NCBI GenBank assembly: GCA_020635875.1
Contig: JACJYY010000005.1
Coordinates: 186,001 to 250,000, forward strand
Direction: 5' to 3'
Origin: Flavobacteriales bacterium
GTDB taxonomy: Bacteria > Bacteroidota > Bacteroidia > Flavobacteriales > Flavobacteriaceae
DNA length: 64,000 nucleotides
Of this stretch, positions 62,863 through 64,000 are shown piece by piece. Made by a program: the position numbers and the translations under genes. Below the pieces are notes generated by a model, which searched no databases, had not been told where the DNA came from, and saw nothing but the letters and a program-made list of their open reading frames with translations. Numbering within the stretch: position 1 is the stretch's first letter; the number at the start of each line of letters is the position of its first letter.

Positions 62863-64000
62863 TTATTTCATGTGGATGATTTCCACTCTTCTGTTTTTGG
62901 CTCTACCTGCTTTGGTTTTATTTGAAGCGATTGGGCTATATTCTCCAAAACCTTTAGACGTTAAATTATTAGCATCTACACCCGCTTTAATCAGATATTC
63001 TTTGATAGAAGCCGCTCTCTTTTCAGATAATTCTTGATTTTTAACATCATCTCCTACACTATCAGTGTGCCCTTCAATTTGAAATTTATCGTTCCCGTAT
63101 TCAATCATTAATTGAGCCATTTCATTCAATACGCCCGAAGCTTGATCTGATAAGGTTGTTTTTCCTGTATCAAACAACACTGCCTTTGTTAAGAAACTAT
63201 TCAGTTTTTTCACCACTTCTTCATTCACTACTGGACATCCTGCGTTGTTGATATCCCCCTTCACTTTTGGACACTTATCATCTTTATCTATAGTTCCGTC
63301 TCCGTCTGTATCTGGCCACGGACATCCCTTATTCTCAATAGCTCCAGCCACATCAACACAGGCATCATCTTTATCGGCTACACCGTCTTTATCTGCATCT
63401 GGACATCCTTTCATTTCTTCTGAACCTGCCTGCTCTGGACACTGATCATCTTTGTCTGCAATTCCGTCATTATCCGTATCGGGGCAACCTTTTAAAGCTT
63501 CTAATCCTGCTACTTCTGGACAACTGTCATCCTTATCTGCTATTCCGTCTCCATCTGTATCAGGGCAACCATTAAACTGTTTTAAACCTGATACAGTAGG
63601 ACACTCATCTTTATCATCTGCCACTCTGTCTTTATCTTGATCTTTTGCACCAAACCCAAATGTCACACCTATTAAGTGTTGTGTTTGATTTTTGATCGTC
63701 CCAGTTTGTTGTCTAAATCCTGTCTGAAATGTAATTGCTAAATGATCCAACACCCAAACATTCAACCCAACACCGTAGTTTCCGCTAAACGTACTTTTGT
63801 ATCCTGACAAACCAGTACCTCCGATACCAGCATACAAATACGGATCAAATAATTGTGAATCCAAGGCGTTTTGAAAACTATATCTTGCGTTTAAATCAAC
63901 CGCAAAAAAAGATAAATCTCCTGGATTATACACATAATATTTATCGGTAGTATTATTGTGATGAACAAACTTTCTGATTGTATTCCAAGAGCCTGTCACT
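62863..64000 (-). CDS. OmpA family outer-membrane protein with TSP3 repeats (partial, 5' end outside window)
   Basis: At least 378 residues are in the window. A beta-barrel part (up to about residue 125) is followed by four or five thrombospondin type 3-like calcium-binding repeats (DTDGDGIADKDDSCPE and similar). A C-terminal OmpA domain follows with FDTGKTTLSDQA, QIEGHTDSVGDD and NRRVEI, which binds peptidoglycan. It links the outer membrane to the cell wall. No signal peptide is seen because the start is beyond position 64000. Confidence 0.92.
   Translation of the reverse strand, partial: VTGSWNTIRKFVHHNNTTDKYYVYNPGDLSFFAVDLNARYSFQNALDSQLFDPYLYAGIGGTGLSGYKSTFSGNYGVGLNVWVLDHLAITFQTGFRQQTGTIKNQTQHLIGVTFGFGAKDQDKDRVADDKDECPTVSGLKQFNGCPDTDGDGIADKDDSCPEVAGLEALKGCPDTDNDGIADKDDQCPEQAGSEEMKGCPDADKDGVADKDDACVDVAGAIENKGCPWPDTDGDGTIDKDDKCPKVKGDINNAGCPVVNEEVVKKLNSFLTKAVLFDTGKTTLSDQASGVLNEMAQLMIEYGNDKFQIEGHTDSVGDDVKNQELSEKRAASIKEYLIKAGVDANNLTSKGFGEYSPIASNKTKAGRAKNRRVEIIHMK

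Noticed and set aside
63290..63600. Tandem DNA repeats in the OmpA-like gene
   Set aside because: They are the coding sequence of thrombospondin type 3 repeats (DxDxDG pattern), diverged at DNA level, not a separate repeat element or CRISPR.
1..64000. CRISPR arrays, rRNA genes, tRNA genes, known riboswitches
   Set aside because: I looked for regularly spaced repeats, cloverleaf arms and conserved rRNA stretches by eye and saw none; a covariance-model scan would be needed to exclude small RNAs.

Overview
The window looks like a chromosome segment of a member of the Flavobacteriaceae (Bacteroidota). The DNA is AT-rich. Upstream regions repeatedly carry the Bacteroidota -7 box TAnnTTTG, and SD-like ribosome binding sites are rare. 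Lineage markers are T9SS sorting domains, a one-subunit long SdhC, a mevalonate-pathway kinase/decarboxylase pair beside a UbiA-type prenyltransferase, and an OmpA protein with thrombospondin type 3 repeats. I saw no rRNA, tRNA or CRISPR array.

Layout. 1-1677: the cut end of an SGNH-type gene overlapping a voltage-gated potassium channel gene. 1719-6860: the leucine operon leuC-leuD-leuA-leuB. 6938-17964: an accessory island between leuC and glyS. It holds a DUF234 ATPase with four palindromic arms upstream, an ABC-type ATPase, two overlapping DUF262 (GmrSD-like) proteins, two DnaQ-like proteins with missing catalytic residues, several unknown small proteins and a WYL-domain regulator. 18040-29401: glyS, comF, a RelE/ParE-type toxin-antitoxin pair, an LTA-synthase-like sulfatase, an RsuA-family pseudouridine synthase, UbiA, a GHMP kinase, mvaD, and an O-antigen-ligase/TPR protein. 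29473-38195: a peptide export cluster (C39-peptidase ABC transporter, adaptor, FtsX-type permease, thioredoxin-like protein, transglutaminase-like lipoprotein). It ends in an unannotated 59-residue double-glycine peptide gene with its own promoter. 38282-42004: small membrane proteins and an S9 peptidase. 42021-53306: gltBD, two T9SS proteins and sdhCAB. 53518-59054: an IS982 remnant, pepP, a frameshifted DUF1016 nuclease gene, a 51-codon gene, two unknown genes and a large imperfect palindrome. 59271-64000: an alpha/beta hydrolase, an AddB-like nuclease and a partial OmpA protein.

The strongest candidate for something undescribed is the island at 9465-17964. Six of its transcription units start at promoters with one shared layout: a 14-base element close to CGACA-N4-TTGAC, then exactly 12 bases, then a TAnnTTTG-like box. 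One of the six drives the WYL regulator itself. This suggests a single co-regulated system, perhaps defensive, containing DnaQ-like proteins that have probably lost nuclease activity. The second candidate is the bacteriocin-like peptide at 30194-30373, with its export genes upstream and a small zinc-ribbon membrane protein (possible immunity protein) directly downstream.

All function calls come from reading motifs by eye. No database search was run, and family names for the small proteins are tentative.
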